Positions 49,463 through 57,779 of a stretch of DNA of 64,000 nucleotides are shown here, one piece after another; positions within the stretch are counted from its first letter, which is position 1; every line of letters begins with the position of its first letter. The notes under the pieces were generated by a model. That model worked only from the letters and a program-made list of their open reading frames with translations. It was not told where the DNA came from and made no database searches. Origin of the DNA: Arthrobacter sp. Leaf137 (GTDB lineage: Bacteria > Actinomycetota > Actinomycetes > Actinomycetales > Micrococcaceae); contig NZ_LMOI01000019.1 of NCBI RefSeq assembly GCF_001423525.1, positions 186,001 to 250,000 on the forward strand. The letters run 5' to 3'. Position numbers and translations under genes: made by a program.

Positions 49463-50308
49463 TTATGCGGGCTGACCCCCCGCCTTCGACAGCGTGAATA
49501 TCCCGTAGCGCATCGCACCGGTGCGGTATGCCAGGATCATGCGAGGAATACTCAGCGCAAAAAGATTGCGTGCGCCGAAGGCCAGGCGGCGGATCTCACG
49601 ATCGACGAGTAAGGCCTTCACGAGCCGGCGCGCGCAGATCGGCCACGTGCGGGCGACGCGGTGGCTGACGTCCTCGTAGCCGGTCACCGTGAAGCCAGCC
49701 GCCGTCGCCATCGCCTCATATTCCTCGCGCGTGCCCAGGGACGGCAGGCGACCTTCGCGGCAGATCGGCTCGAGCAGATGGCGGACCTTCCAGCCGCTGG
49801 CACCGGTCTCGGCAAGCCACGCGCAGATGACAAAGCGTCCGCCGGGCGCCAGCACACGATGCGCCTCGGCGAAGAACCTGGGCTTATCCACCATGTGCTC
49901 GCTCGACTCGATCGCCCAGGCGGCTTCGGCTGACGCTTCAGCCAGCCCGTTAGCGAGCCAGTTCCGGACCTGGATGTCCACGCCCGGCACGGGATGCGCG
50001 GCGGCGTAGTGGGCCTGCTCGGCCGAAAGAGTGAAGCCGGTGACCCGGACTCCGCGCGTGTCGGCGAGGCGCCGGGCAGTGGAGCCGTAGCCGCAGCCGA
50101 TGTCAACGCACGCCTGGCCGGCTCTAAGGCCCAGCCTCTCGCCGACCGTGTCCACCAGCGCCTCGACGGCCTCGCCGGGTGTCTCGCGGCCCGTCTCCCA
50201 GAGCCCGTGATGGACATGGTCGCCCCACACCTTGCGGTAGATGAGATCGAGTTCGTCGTAGTGATCAGCGACAGCGACGGCGTTCTGGGAGATATCGGGG
50301 ACAATCAC
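49463..50308 (-). CDS. Class I SAM-dependent methyltransferase (small-molecule type)
   Basis: A 281-residue methyltransferase. SAM motif I is VDIGCGYGSTARRLA, the middle acidic turn is VTGFTLSAEQ and motif IV-V is ESSEHMVDKPRFFAEAHRVLAPGGRFVIC. The N-terminal YDELDLIYRKVWGDHVHHGLWE resembles tocopherol- and cyclopropane-synthase-like methyltransferases, which act on membrane lipids, quinones or small hydrophobic substrates. The C-terminal ~70 residues are basic and hydrophobic (ALSIPRMILAYRTG). The substrate is unknown. The start is a GTG at 50308, divergent from the GntR gene. Confidence 0.82.
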   Translation of the reverse strand: MIVPDISQNAVAVADHYDELDLIYRKVWGDHVHHGLWETGRETPGEAVEALVDTVGERLGLRAGQACVDIGCGYGSTARRLADTRGVRVTGFTLSAEQAHYAAAHPVPGVDIQVRNWLANGLAEASAEAAWAIESSEHMVDKPRFFAEAHRVLAPGGRFVICAWLAETGASGWKVRHLLEPICREGRLPSLGTREEYEAMATAAGFTVTGYEDVSHRVARTWPICARRLVKALLVDREIRRLAFGARNLFALSIPRMILAYRTGAMRYGIFTLSKAGGQPA

Positions 50309-50447
50309 GCCATGACACTACAGCGGCGCTCCAGCACGAAGGAAGGGTCAGGCCGGCCGCCCCGTCGGCAAACTCCCCTTGTCCAACAAACCCGTCACAC
50401 CGGTAGGCTGGAATCCCGGATCAACCACAACAAGAGCGAGGCATAAC

Positions 50448-51230
50448 GTGCACCAGGACGCCTCCCGGTTCCTGTCCCAGCCGGTGGCCGCCCAGCCCGG
50501 TTCCCCGCTGCGGGTGGCAGTGTATTCGCGCATCGCCGAGGCCGTCCGCAACGGCCTCCTTACCCCCGGCTCCATGATCCCCACCGAGACCGAGCTCGGC
50601 GCGGACATGAAGGTCAGCCGCACCGTGGTCCGCGAAGCGCTGATGCTCCTCGAGGAGGACGGCCTGATCCGGGCCCGCCGCGGCGTTGGACGCTTCGTCT
50701 CGGACACCCTCCCCCGCATCGGCATCGAACGCATCCGGCCCTTCGAGGATGTACTCGCCGCGCCCGGGCAGACGCTTGAGGTCAAACGCACGCAGGCGCT
50801 TCGCCAGGCCGCCTCCGAATTCGTCGCCCCCGGCATCGGCGTCGAGCCCGGTACCGAATGCTGGCTCTGGGAATCCGTCCTTATCCGCGACGGCGAGGCC
50901 ATCGCCCACCTGCAGGAAAACGTCACGGCCCAGCCGGTCAGCTTCGACAGAACTGCGGCCGCGCCCCTTGGGATAGAGGACGACGGCGGCGCCACCCTGC
51001 TTGCCACGCTCAACAACCAGCTGGGCCGGCTCGCCGGTCCCGGCGAGTGCCAGATCAGCCTCAGCCAGGTAGGCCCCAGCCGCGCCAAACTGCTGGACCT
51101 TCGACCGTCAGACCCCGTACTGGTGCTGACGCAGTACGTCCGGCACGGCAACCGGCCCTTCTACCTGGCCAAGTGCCTGGTATCGGCGCGGGCAGGGCAC
51201 CTCTCGGTGATGCAGCAGTTCCAGTCATAA
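50448..51230 (+). CDS. GntR/HutC-type regulator with UTRA domain
   Basis: A 260-residue regulator: winged helix (SRIAEAVRNGLLTPGSMIPTE, KVSRTVVREALMLLEEDGL, then RRGVGRFVS) and a C-terminal UTRA ligand domain (WESVLIRDGEAIAHLQENV, then VLVLTQYVRHGNRPFYLAKCL). HutC-type regulators sense small metabolites. It precedes the AAHS-type transporter and the nucleoside/ribose genes, any of which may be targets. The GTG at 50448 follows GAGCGAGG. A hairpin terminator lies 20 bp after its stop. Confidence 0.85.
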   Translation: MHQDASRFLSQPVAAQPGSPLRVAVYSRIAEAVRNGLLTPGSMIPTETELGADMKVSRTVVREALMLLEEDGLIRARRGVGRFVSDTLPRIGIERIRPFEDVLAAPGQTLEVKRTQALRQAASEFVAPGIGVEPGTECWLWESVLIRDGEAIAHLQENVTAQPVSFDRTAAAPLGIEDDGGATLLATLNNQLGRLAGPGECQISLSQVGPSRAKLLDLRPSDPVLVLTQYVRHGNRPFYLAKCLVSARAGHLSVMQQFQS

Positions 51231-51249
51231 TTCCGCTTCTGCGCGGGTA

Positions 51250-51269
51250 GGGCCCGAGCGGTCGGGCCC
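51250..51269 (+). terminator. Perfect hairpin terminator after the GntR gene
   Basis: GGGCCCGA-GCGG-TCGGGCCC, 8-bp perfect arms with a 4-nt loop, 20 bp past the stop. Confidence 0.75.
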
Positions 51270-51297
51270 ATACTGATACACCCCTAGCTTTAGAAAA

Positions 51298-51312
51298 GTT
51301 CGCATCTCGAAC
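51298..51312. promoter_or_regulatory. Inverted repeat in the MFS gene's upstream region
   Basis: GTTCG-CATCT-CGAAC at 51298-51312, in the 205-bp gap before the transporter gene. It could be an operator for the GntR regulator encoded just upstream; no second copy was found. Confidence 0.4.
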
Positions 51313-51435
51313 GAAGGTGCGTTATAAGAACCAAGCGGGTATCCTCATCTCCAGAACAAATGCCGTGCGTCACTAATGCACGTGATGCAGCTCTCGGCGA
51401 CAGTTCCAGCTTCTTTCCTAATCAATGAGGATTAC

Positions 51436-52674
51436 ATGACAACTACTCCCTCCTCCCGCGGATCACGGTGGCCCGTTTGGCTCTGCTGGCTGGCCATGGT
51501 TCTGGACGGCTTCGACCTGGTAGTGCTCGGCACCGTCATTCCCACACTCATCAAGTCAGGCGAACTTGGCTTTGACGCTGTTGGGGCAACCCTGGTGGCC
51601 ACCATCTCCCTGGTAGGCGTCGGCGCCGGGGCGCTATTCATCGCTCCCCTGTCAGACCGCTTCGGGCGAAGAAAACTGATGGTCGCCTGCGTGCTCTGGT
51701 TCTCGCTTTTCACCCTCGCGGTGGCGTGGGCCCCCAACGTGGCCATGTTCGGCGTCTTCCGCTTCCTGGCCGGGATCGGGTTGGGCGCCTGCCTTCCGGT
51801 TGCCCTCGCCTACATGAACGATTACGCGCCGGCAGGAACAGCCGGCAAGTCCACCACCCGCACCATGACCGGCTACCACGTGGGTGCGGTGGCGACTGCG
51901 TTCCTGGCCATCATGGTCATCCCGGACTGGCGGATCATGTTCGTCGTCGGCGGCGTTGCGGGCCTGGCCCTGGCGCCGTTCCTGTGGTTCAAGCTGCCGG
52001 AGACCCTGCCGGCCGCACAAATCACCCAGAACGCACCGACCACCCAAAAGGCGGACCAGACCGGCTTCCGGGACCTGGCGAAAAAGCCTTACCCGCTGGT
52101 CGCCGCGGCAATCGCCGCCGCCTCCTTCATGGGCCTTCTGCTGGTTTACGGCCTGAACACCTGGCTCCCCCAGCTCATGGCCTCCGCCGGGTATCCGGTC
52201 AGCGCGGGCCTGTCCCTGCTCCTGGTGCTGAACCTCGGCGCCGTCGCGGGCCTCATCATTGCCGGCATCTTGGCGGACAAACACGGCACCAAACCCATCG
52301 TGCTGCTCTGGTTCGGACTCTCCGCGGCCTGCCTTGCCCTGCTGAGCATCAAGGTTGACAACGCCATCCTGCTCAACGCCCTCGTCTTCGTCACCGGCGT
52401 CTTCGTGTTCAGCGCCCAGGTGCTCGTGTACGCCTGGGTCAGCCAGCTGTTCCCGGCCCGGCTGCGCGCAACCGCACTCGGTTTCGCCGCCGGTGTGGGC
52501 CGCGTCGGTGCCATCGCAGGGCCCGCGGTGACGGGCGGCCTGGTGGCCGCAGGCATCGCCTACCCGTGGGGCTTCTACGCCTTCGCAGCGGCAGGCGCAC
52601 TCGCGGTGCTGGCCCTGGTGGCGGTCCCGCACGCTATCGCCGCCACGCGGACGGCCGAGGAACAGGTCAGCTGA
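51436..52674 (+). CDS. MFS transporter, aromatic-acid:H+ symporter-like
   Basis: A 412-residue major-facilitator protein with twelve helices. Helix 1 has the AAHS-type DGFDLVVLG motif, loop 2-3 has DRFGRRKL, and GIGLGACLPVALAYMNDYAP marks helix 4. These proteins import benzoate, hydroxybenzoates and other aromatic or organic acids. No aromatic catabolic gene is nearby, so the substrate may be something else, perhaps regulated by the preceding GntR protein. The ATG at 51436 follows GAGGA. Confidence 0.87.
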   Translation: MTTTPSSRGSRWPVWLCWLAMVLDGFDLVVLGTVIPTLIKSGELGFDAVGATLVATISLVGVGAGALFIAPLSDRFGRRKLMVACVLWFSLFTLAVAWAPNVAMFGVFRFLAGIGLGACLPVALAYMNDYAPAGTAGKSTTRTMTGYHVGAVATAFLAIMVIPDWRIMFVVGGVAGLALAPFLWFKLPETLPAAQITQNAPTTQKADQTGFRDLAKKPYPLVAAAIAAASFMGLLLVYGLNTWLPQLMASAGYPVSAGLSLLLVLNLGAVAGLIIAGILADKHGTKPIVLLWFGLSAACLALLSIKVDNAILLNALVFVTGVFVFSAQVLVYAWVSQLFPARLRATALGFAAGVGRVGAIAGPAVTGGLVAAGIAYPWGFYAFAAAGALAVLALVAVPHAIAATRTAEEQVS

Positions 52675-52791
52675 ACGCTATAGCGTGCCGGAGTTGGGTT
52701 GCCCAGCAGCAATGCAGCGCGCCTGAACAGCCCTGACAGGGAGTTTGAGAGACTGATCGGGTTCGTAAAACAAGGAAGAGGGGGCTCCCTT

Positions 52792-53166
52792 ATGGAGGCA
52801 GCAGCAGTAACCACGTGGATGTTCGTCGAAGAATGTCCTATTCCTAATGACGTGACGGAGTTGATGCTTCCCGGCGAGCAGCCCGTCGCCGCCTACCGGA
52901 CCTTCCGGGACAGCGCCATCTTCACCACGAAGCGCATGATCGTCCGCGACGCCCAAGGTCTCACCGGCAAGAAGGTGGAGATCTACTCGCTGCCGTACAC
53001 CGCCATCAACATGTGGTCGTCCGAGAACGCCGGCAAATTCGATCTCGATGCCGAACTTGAAATGTGGACCCGGGCGGGCCATATCAAAATCAAGGTCGGC
53101 AAGAAGGTGGACATCCGCCGCCTGGACATGCTGATCGCGCATTCGGTCATCGGCTCGCAAAACTAA
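52792..53166 (+). CDS. PH-domain protein (bacterial PH, YvbH-like)
   Basis: A 124-residue cytosolic protein with a bacterial pleckstrin-homology fold: LMLPGEQPVAAYRTFRD, AIFTTKRMIVRD, KKVEIYSLPYTAINMWSSENAG and FDLDAELEMWT. The pattern matches the bPH_1 group, whose roles are unknown and which often form ring oligomers. The ATG at 52792 is the internal start that gives the normal family length. Followed by a strong terminator. Confidence 0.82.
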   Translation: MEAAAVTTWMFVEECPIPNDVTELMLPGEQPVAAYRTFRDSAIFTTKRMIVRDAQGLTGKKVEIYSLPYTAINMWSSENAGKFDLDAELEMWTRAGHIKIKVGKKVDIRRLDMLIAHSVIGSQN

Positions 53167-53178
53167 CCTAGACAAGAA

Positions 53179-53212
53179 CGAAACGGCGGGAGGAATACCT
53201 CCCGCCGTTTCG
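53179..53212 (+). terminator. Perfect 15-bp hairpin terminator
   Basis: CGAAACGGCGGGAGG against CCTCCCGCCGTTTCG with a 4-nt loop, 12 bp after the PH-domain gene. Confidence 0.88.
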
Positions 53213-53278
53213 AAGTCCTGGGGTGGGACCTAGGACCCAGCTTTCGACTCTGGTCCGTTGCTGGCGCCGATCGGTACG

Positions 53279-53605
53279 ATGAGCATGACAAGCAAGGACC
53301 CGCTGGAATTCCTCCGACAGACCAGTCAGCGCCATTCAGAGCAACAACTCGAGCTCGCTTCCGACATCGTCGAAGCCCTCAATGCCATGCACGACGCCGA
53401 GCGCGTGTTGTATCAAGCAAGACGCCGCTACATAGAGTCCTTCAAAAAAGCCAAGGGCGCCGGATGGAAGGCGCAGGAACTACGGGACGCCGGTTTTCCG
53501 TCTCCGAAAGTTTCCGTGCTCAAGAGGAGAATGGACTACCGCTACCTCATGATGCCGCCGGCGGACCCTGCTGAAGGGGCGGACTCGGAGTCAAAAGCCA
53601 GTTAA
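53279..53605 (+). CDS. Small protein, helical N-terminus, HTH-like middle, function unknown
   Basis: A 108-residue protein. The N-terminal ~60 residues are predicted helical and polar (FLRQTSQRHSEQQLELASDIVEAL, split by Gln and Glu). The middle AGWKAQELRDAGFPS looks like a helix-turn-helix segment as in DNA-binding or resolvase-tail proteins. Less GC-rich than its neighbours. It stands alone between a terminator and the convergent nucleoside hydrolase. Confidence 0.6.
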   Translation: MSMTSKDPLEFLRQTSQRHSEQQLELASDIVEALNAMHDAERVLYQARRRYIESFKKAKGAGWKAQELRDAGFPSPKVSVLKRRMDYRYLMMPPADPAEGADSESKAS

Positions 53606-53651
53606 CGCCACTCAATCGTTCGGTGCGGGCTATCGTTCCCCACGGGCCGTG

Positions 53652-54653
53652 TCAGGCAGCGGAACCTGCTGGGGTGAGTGCCGCCGTCGTCCCTTCAAAG
53701 TGCCCCAGCAGCGTCTCCACCAGGTGCGGGACGAAGTCCTCCTCCAGCGAGAGCACCACGCGGCACCGCGCGCCTGCCACCGGAGGGTAGCCCGCGTACA
53801 GCCCGCGCATGTCGCAGATGGTTTGCCCGCGGCCGGGCCCGTCCGAGGTGTCGACGGCGGCACGCACCACGGGCGCAACGGCGGCCTTAACAGCACCAAC
53901 AGCGAGCGCCGCCGCCAAAGGATCGTGCATGGCGGAGCAGGGCCGGCCGTAAATGTCCTCGTAGAACCGGAAGTAGTAGCCCAGCATCTCCCCCAGCGCC
54001 CGTGGCACCGGCGAAGAGGACGCGAGCAGCTGCTGCCGGTGCGTCTCCTCCAGGACAGACGCCATGGTCACGTCCAGCGGCACGAGGGTCACGTCCCAGT
54101 CGGCGGCCAGCACCAGGGCGGCGGCCTCGGGGTCGTTGAAGATGTTCGCCTCAGCCACCGGCGTGATGTTCCCCGGAGCCAGGGCCGCCCCGCCCATCAC
54201 CGTGACGGACTCCACCAAAGACGGCAAGGCAGGTTCCAGCCGGAGGGCCTCGGCGATGTTGGTCAAGGGTCCAATAGCCAGCAGCTTCAAGGAACCAGGG
54301 TACGCACGGGCCAGCCGGACCAGCATCTCAGCCGCGGACTCCCCCACAACGGAAGCAGCCGCCGTCGTAAGCGAAACCCCGCCGATTCCGTTCTCGCCGT
54401 GCACCCACGGCGCCCCGCCGCCGAACGAGCCAAAGAGGGGGTCGTGCGCACCAAGGGCAACGGGAACGTGCGAAGAACCGGCAAGCGCCAGCAGGTCCAG
54501 GGTGTTGCGGGCGCCGACGGCGGCACTGACGTTGCCGCTGACGGTCCCGATGCCCTTCACTTCAGCAAGAGGAGAGGCCAACAGGTAGGCCAGGGCGAGG
54601 GCGTCGTCGATGCCGGTGTCGCAATCCAGGTAGAACGGGGCGGGCGTGGTCAT
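53652..54653 (-). CDS. Nucleoside hydrolase
   Basis: Hydrolyses nucleosides to ribose and base. 333 residues; the calcium-binding motif DCDTGIDDALALAYLL is at the N-terminus (DxDxxxDD), with ALGAHDPLFG, HGENGIGG, ILNI-like AIGPLTNIAEAL, NIFNDPEAA and AMHDPLAAAL following, which cover the family's active site. AGGAGAACC precedes the ATG at 54653. It is second in a two-gene operon after the MFS transporter, and ribokinase is divergent, so the three form a nucleoside-to-ribose-5-phosphate route. Confidence 0.92.
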   Translation of the reverse strand: MTTPAPFYLDCDTGIDDALALAYLLASPLAEVKGIGTVSGNVSAAVGARNTLDLLALAGSSHVPVALGAHDPLFGSFGGGAPWVHGENGIGGVSLTTAAASVVGESAAEMLVRLARAYPGSLKLLAIGPLTNIAEALRLEPALPSLVESVTVMGGAALAPGNITPVAEANIFNDPEAAALVLAADWDVTLVPLDVTMASVLEETHRQQLLASSSPVPRALGEMLGYYFRFYEDIYGRPCSAMHDPLAAALAVGAVKAAVAPVVRAAVDTSDGPGRGQTICDMRGLYAGYPPVAGARCRVVLSLEEDFVPHLVETLLGHFEGTTAALTPAGSAA

Positions 54654-54678
54654 GGTGGTTCTCCTACAGTAAAAGGGG

Positions 54679-56118
54679 TTATGCGGTCTCGCCCTTGGGG
54701 GCGGCGACGAAGAGGCTGACGATGAACGCGGCGGCCGTGATGGCCACCGAGATCCAGAGGGCGGTGGCGTAGCCGGCGGCCGTGGCCTGGGCAGCGAAGG
54801 GCGCCACGAGGACGACGCCGAGGCTCGCCCCGATGCCGAAGGAGGCACCGTTGATGCCGGGCAGAGCGGCCGGGGCTTCCTTGGGTGAGAGGAGCACCGA
54901 GAGCCCGTTGATGGCGGTGAGGAAGAAGCCGTTGTAGAAGATGCCCAGGGCCGCGACGGCGATCAGCACCGCCGCCTGGTTGTCCGAGAAGGTGGCGCCG
55001 GCGATGGCGCAGGCCAGGCTGAGCCCCGTGCCGAACCGGAGGGTCTTGATCCAGCCGCGGCGGTCGGCCAGCCAGCCCGCCAAAGGCGCAGCAAACACCC
55101 CAATCAAAGCGGCGGGGGTGAGGAACAGCAGTGCCGAGATGGAGGCGGTAAGCCCGAAGCCGCCGTCGGGGTCCTGGCTGAGCAGCACCACGGTGAAGTT
55201 GATGATGGCGAAGATGCCGGCCAGGGTGAGGACGGTGGTGGCGATGACCGGCCAGACCTGGCGGGAGCGCAGGTGGTGGACGGCGATCAGCGGGTGGCTG
55301 CGGCGTTTTTCGATCATCCAGAAGGCGGCGAAGGAGGCGATGGTGCCGGCCAGCAGGGCCAAAGTGGAGGGTGCGTTCCAGCCTGCGGCCGAGCCGCCGG
55401 AGACGAAGTAGGTGGTGAACACCAGGAACAGCGAGAGGGAGCCGGCGCCCCACCAGTCCATGGCGCCGCGCACGCCCTGCGGCCGTCCGGCCGGGACGAT
55501 TTTGATGATGCAGAGAGCGGCGATGGCGGTGAGGACGAGTACGACGACGAAGATGGACCGGAAGCCGAGGGTCTCGGCCATGAGCCCGCCCACGTAGCCG
55601 TCCACGCCGCCCACTCCCCCGTTGATGGCGGCGATGATGCCCACGGAGGTGCCGAAGACCTTCGCCTGCAGGTTCTCGCTGAGCACGATGTAGGCGAGCG
55701 CGAACACGGCGCTGGAGACGCCCTGCAGGAACCGGCCGGTGACCAGCAGCGGCAGGGTGGGCGCGGCGATGCAGAGGATGGTGCCGGCGCCCATGATGCC
55801 CAGGACCAGCAGCAGCGCGGCGCGGCGGCCGATGAAGTCGCTCCACCGGCCGATCACGGGCCCGGCGATGGCCCCGGCCAGGAAGAACATGGACTGGACG
55901 GGGGAGGCGCTGTCGGCACCCTGGCCGAATTCGGCGGCGATCTGCGGCAGTGCAGGGGTGACCATGCTGGCGTTGAGCTGGAAGGACAGCACGCCGAGCA
56001 GCAGCGAGGAAATCAGCAGGGCGGCACGGCGGCCGGCGAATTTCGTTTCTTCGGGAAGTACGACGGCGGAGGCGGCTTCCGCGGAAGGCGCGGCGGCCGC
56101 CGGGGTTGGGGTGTTCAC
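54679..56118 (-). CDS. MFS transporter, probable nucleoside or drug permease
   Basis: A 479-residue transporter of the EmrB/QacA-type (DHA2-like) MFS group with 12-14 helices, starting after a ~35-residue cytosolic Ala/Pro-rich leader. Loop 2-3 carries GRWSDFIGRRAALL. In most genomes this group exports drugs, but its operon with a nucleoside hydrolase (26 bp upstream) suggests nucleoside uptake. The GTG at 56118 has AAAGGAG upstream. It is divergent from ribokinase with ~140 bp between them. Confidence 0.82.
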   Translation of the reverse strand: MNTPTPAAAAPSAEAASAVVLPEETKFAGRRAALLISSLLLGVLSFQLNASMVTPALPQIAAEFGQGADSASPVQSMFFLAGAIAGPVIGRWSDFIGRRAALLLVLGIMGAGTILCIAAPTLPLLVTGRFLQGVSSAVFALAYIVLSENLQAKVFGTSVGIIAAINGGVGGVDGYVGGLMAETLGFRSIFVVVLVLTAIAALCIIKIVPAGRPQGVRGAMDWWGAGSLSLFLVFTTYFVSGGSAAGWNAPSTLALLAGTIASFAAFWMIEKRRSHPLIAVHHLRSRQVWPVIATTVLTLAGIFAIINFTVVLLSQDPDGGFGLTASISALLFLTPAALIGVFAAPLAGWLADRRGWIKTLRFGTGLSLACAIAGATFSDNQAAVLIAVAALGIFYNGFFLTAINGLSVLLSPKEAPAALPGINGASFGIGASLGVVLVAPFAAQATAAGYATALWISVAITAAAFIVSLFVAAPKGETA

Positions 56119-56259
56119 ATCAAACTCCTTTGTTCTGCAGGCGGTCCTGCGCGTGGGATGTGAGTTGTTATACAACCATGTATGACGCACAAGTACAACC
56201 ATCGGCTACGCTATTTCTCAATCCGGCCGCTTCCGGCCCCTCCCCCGTTAGGACTTCCC

Positions 56260-57129
56260 ATGAGCACTCGACCTCCTGCCGTCACCGTCGTCGGCAGCAT
56301 CAACCTGGACCTGATCGCCACCGCTGAGCGGCTGCCCACGGCGGGCGAAACCATCGGCGGCGCGCTGCTGTCCGAGCAGCCCGGCGGCAAGGGCGCCAAC
56401 CAGGCCGCGGCAGCAGCACGGCTGGGCGGCAGCGCCCGGATGGTCGGCGCGGTGGGCAGCGACGCTCACGGGCGGCGGATGCTGGACTCGCTGGCGGCCG
56501 CCGGCGTGGACACCGCGGACGTGGCGGTCCTGCCGGAGCTGACCGGGACGGCGCTGATCGTGGTGGACCGCGACGGCGAGAACCAGATCGTGGTGTGCCC
56601 TGGCGCCAACTCGCACCTGTCGCTGGACGGCGTGGAGTTCGGGCCGAAGGAGACGGTGCTGTGCCAGCTGGAGGTGGGCCTGCCCGTGGTGCTGGAGGCC
56701 GCGCGCCGCTCCTCCGGTTTCTTTGTGCTGAACGCGGCACCGGCCATGGACCTGCCGGCCGAGCTGCTGGAGCGCTGCGACCTGGTGATCGTGAACGAGA
56801 GCGAGTATGCGCTGATCCCGGCCCTTGCGGAGGCGAAGCTGGTGGCGGTTACATACGGCGGCGACGGGTCGGCGATGTTCGAGCACGGCCGGAAGGTGGC
56901 CGAGGCGCCGTCGGCCGCGGTATCGGTGGTGAATACCGTGGGGGCGGGCGACGCGTTCTGCGCCGCCTTGGTCCTGGCGCTGCGAAGCGGTCTGGACTAT
57001 GCCCGGGCCCTGGCAGTTGCCAACGCAGTGGGGGCCGATGCCGTGGGTGACCCGTCCTCACAGCCGAATTTGGCACGGCTGGGCCACTATGTGGAGCGGA
57101 CCGCCGCTGCTTCGGGCGCTACTTCATGA
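56260..57129 (+). CDS. rbsK: Ribokinase (PfkB family)
   Basis: Phosphorylates ribose to ribose-5-phosphate. 289 residues, with N-terminal substrate motif VVGSINLDL, the GGKGANQAAAAARLG signature and the C-terminal anion-hole motif NTVGAGDAFCAAL with catalytic Asp. Start ATG at 56260. The ATGA overlap at its end couples it to the GNAT gene. With the nucleoside hydrolase it completes nucleoside salvage of the sugar. A related PfkB sugar specificity cannot be excluded. Confidence 0.88.
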   Translation: MSTRPPAVTVVGSINLDLIATAERLPTAGETIGGALLSEQPGGKGANQAAAAARLGGSARMVGAVGSDAHGRRMLDSLAAAGVDTADVAVLPELTGTALIVVDRDGENQIVVCPGANSHLSLDGVEFGPKETVLCQLEVGLPVVLEAARRSSGFFVLNAAPAMDLPAELLERCDLVIVNESEYALIPALAEAKLVAVTYGGDGSAMFEHGRKVAEAPSAAVSVVNTVGAGDAFCAALVLALRSGLDYARALAVANAVGADAVGDPSSQPNLARLGHYVERTAAASGATS

Positions 57130-57692
57130 CCATCTTGTTCCGGCGGGCTGTGCCGGCCGACTTTGCAGAGGTCCGCCGCATCACCCGCGACGCCTACGTG
57201 CGGGCCGGACACTTCGCTGCCGACCATCCCTACATGAGCGTGCTGGAGGACGTGGAGCACCGCGCCGAGCATGCCCAGGTGTGGGTGGCCGAGGCTGCAG
57301 GCAAGGTAGTGGCCACGGTGACGCTGACGTTCGCCGACCAGCCGTACAGCGAGATCGCCCGGGCCGGAGAGCTGGAGTTCCGGATGTTGGCCGTGGACCC
57401 CGCGTGCCAGGGCGGGGGCGTGGGTCGCGCCGTGGTGCGTGAGATCGTGGAACATGCCCGGCAGCTGCCCGGCATCGGAGCGATCAGCATCACCAGCGCC
57501 ACATTCATGGAACGCGCCCACCGGCTTTATGAATCGGTCGGTTTCCGCCGCGCTCCGGAACGGGACTGGCACGTCCCGGGCGAGGATGTGCTGCTATGGG
57601 TGTTCCGGTTGGAGCTTGGATGCAAAACAATTGGAAACTGCTCTGAAGTAAACGAACCACGACTATGGGTTCGAGTTCCGAGCCAACCCTAA
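57126..57692 (+). CDS. GNAT acetyltransferase with an abnormal C-terminus
   Basis: A 188-residue frame. The core is a GNAT fold: FRRAVPADFAEVRRITRDAY at the start, LEFRMLAVDPACQGGGVGRAVV (the acetyl-CoA Q/R-x-x-G-x-G/A loop), ISITSATFMERAHRLYESVGFRRA. The last ~28 residues after VFRLEL match nothing in the family and read through a lower-GC stretch. The normal end of the gene is therefore probably replaced by an island junction near 57,615. The substrate is unknown. Its ATG overlaps the ribokinase stop. Confidence 0.75.
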   Translation: MTILFRRAVPADFAEVRRITRDAYVRAGHFAADHPYMSVLEDVEHRAEHAQVWVAEAAGKVVATVTLTFADQPYSEIARAGELEFRMLAVDPACQGGGVGRAVVREIVEHARQLPGIGAISITSATFMERAHRLYESVGFRRAPERDWHVPGEDVLLWVFRLELGCKTIGNCSEVNEPRLWVRVPSQP

Positions 57693-57779
57693 ATTCCTGT
57701 CTCGGGAGGGCGTGATGACGGAAGAGACCTCCAACCCGCCTTAACGCCAGATCACGAGCAACACCACAACGCTCCCAGT

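Noticed and set aside
53681..53690. CCGCCGTCGT motif as part of the hairpin family
   Set aside because: It lies inside the nucleoside hydrolase coding sequence (Thr-Thr-Ala-Ala codons) and has no partner arm nearby.
57607..57690. Possible tRNA gene (GGTTGG/CCAACC ends, TTCGAGT loop)
   Set aside because: The T-stem has mismatches, the seventh acceptor pair fails, and no D-arm or anticodon arm can be drawn. At most it is a relic.
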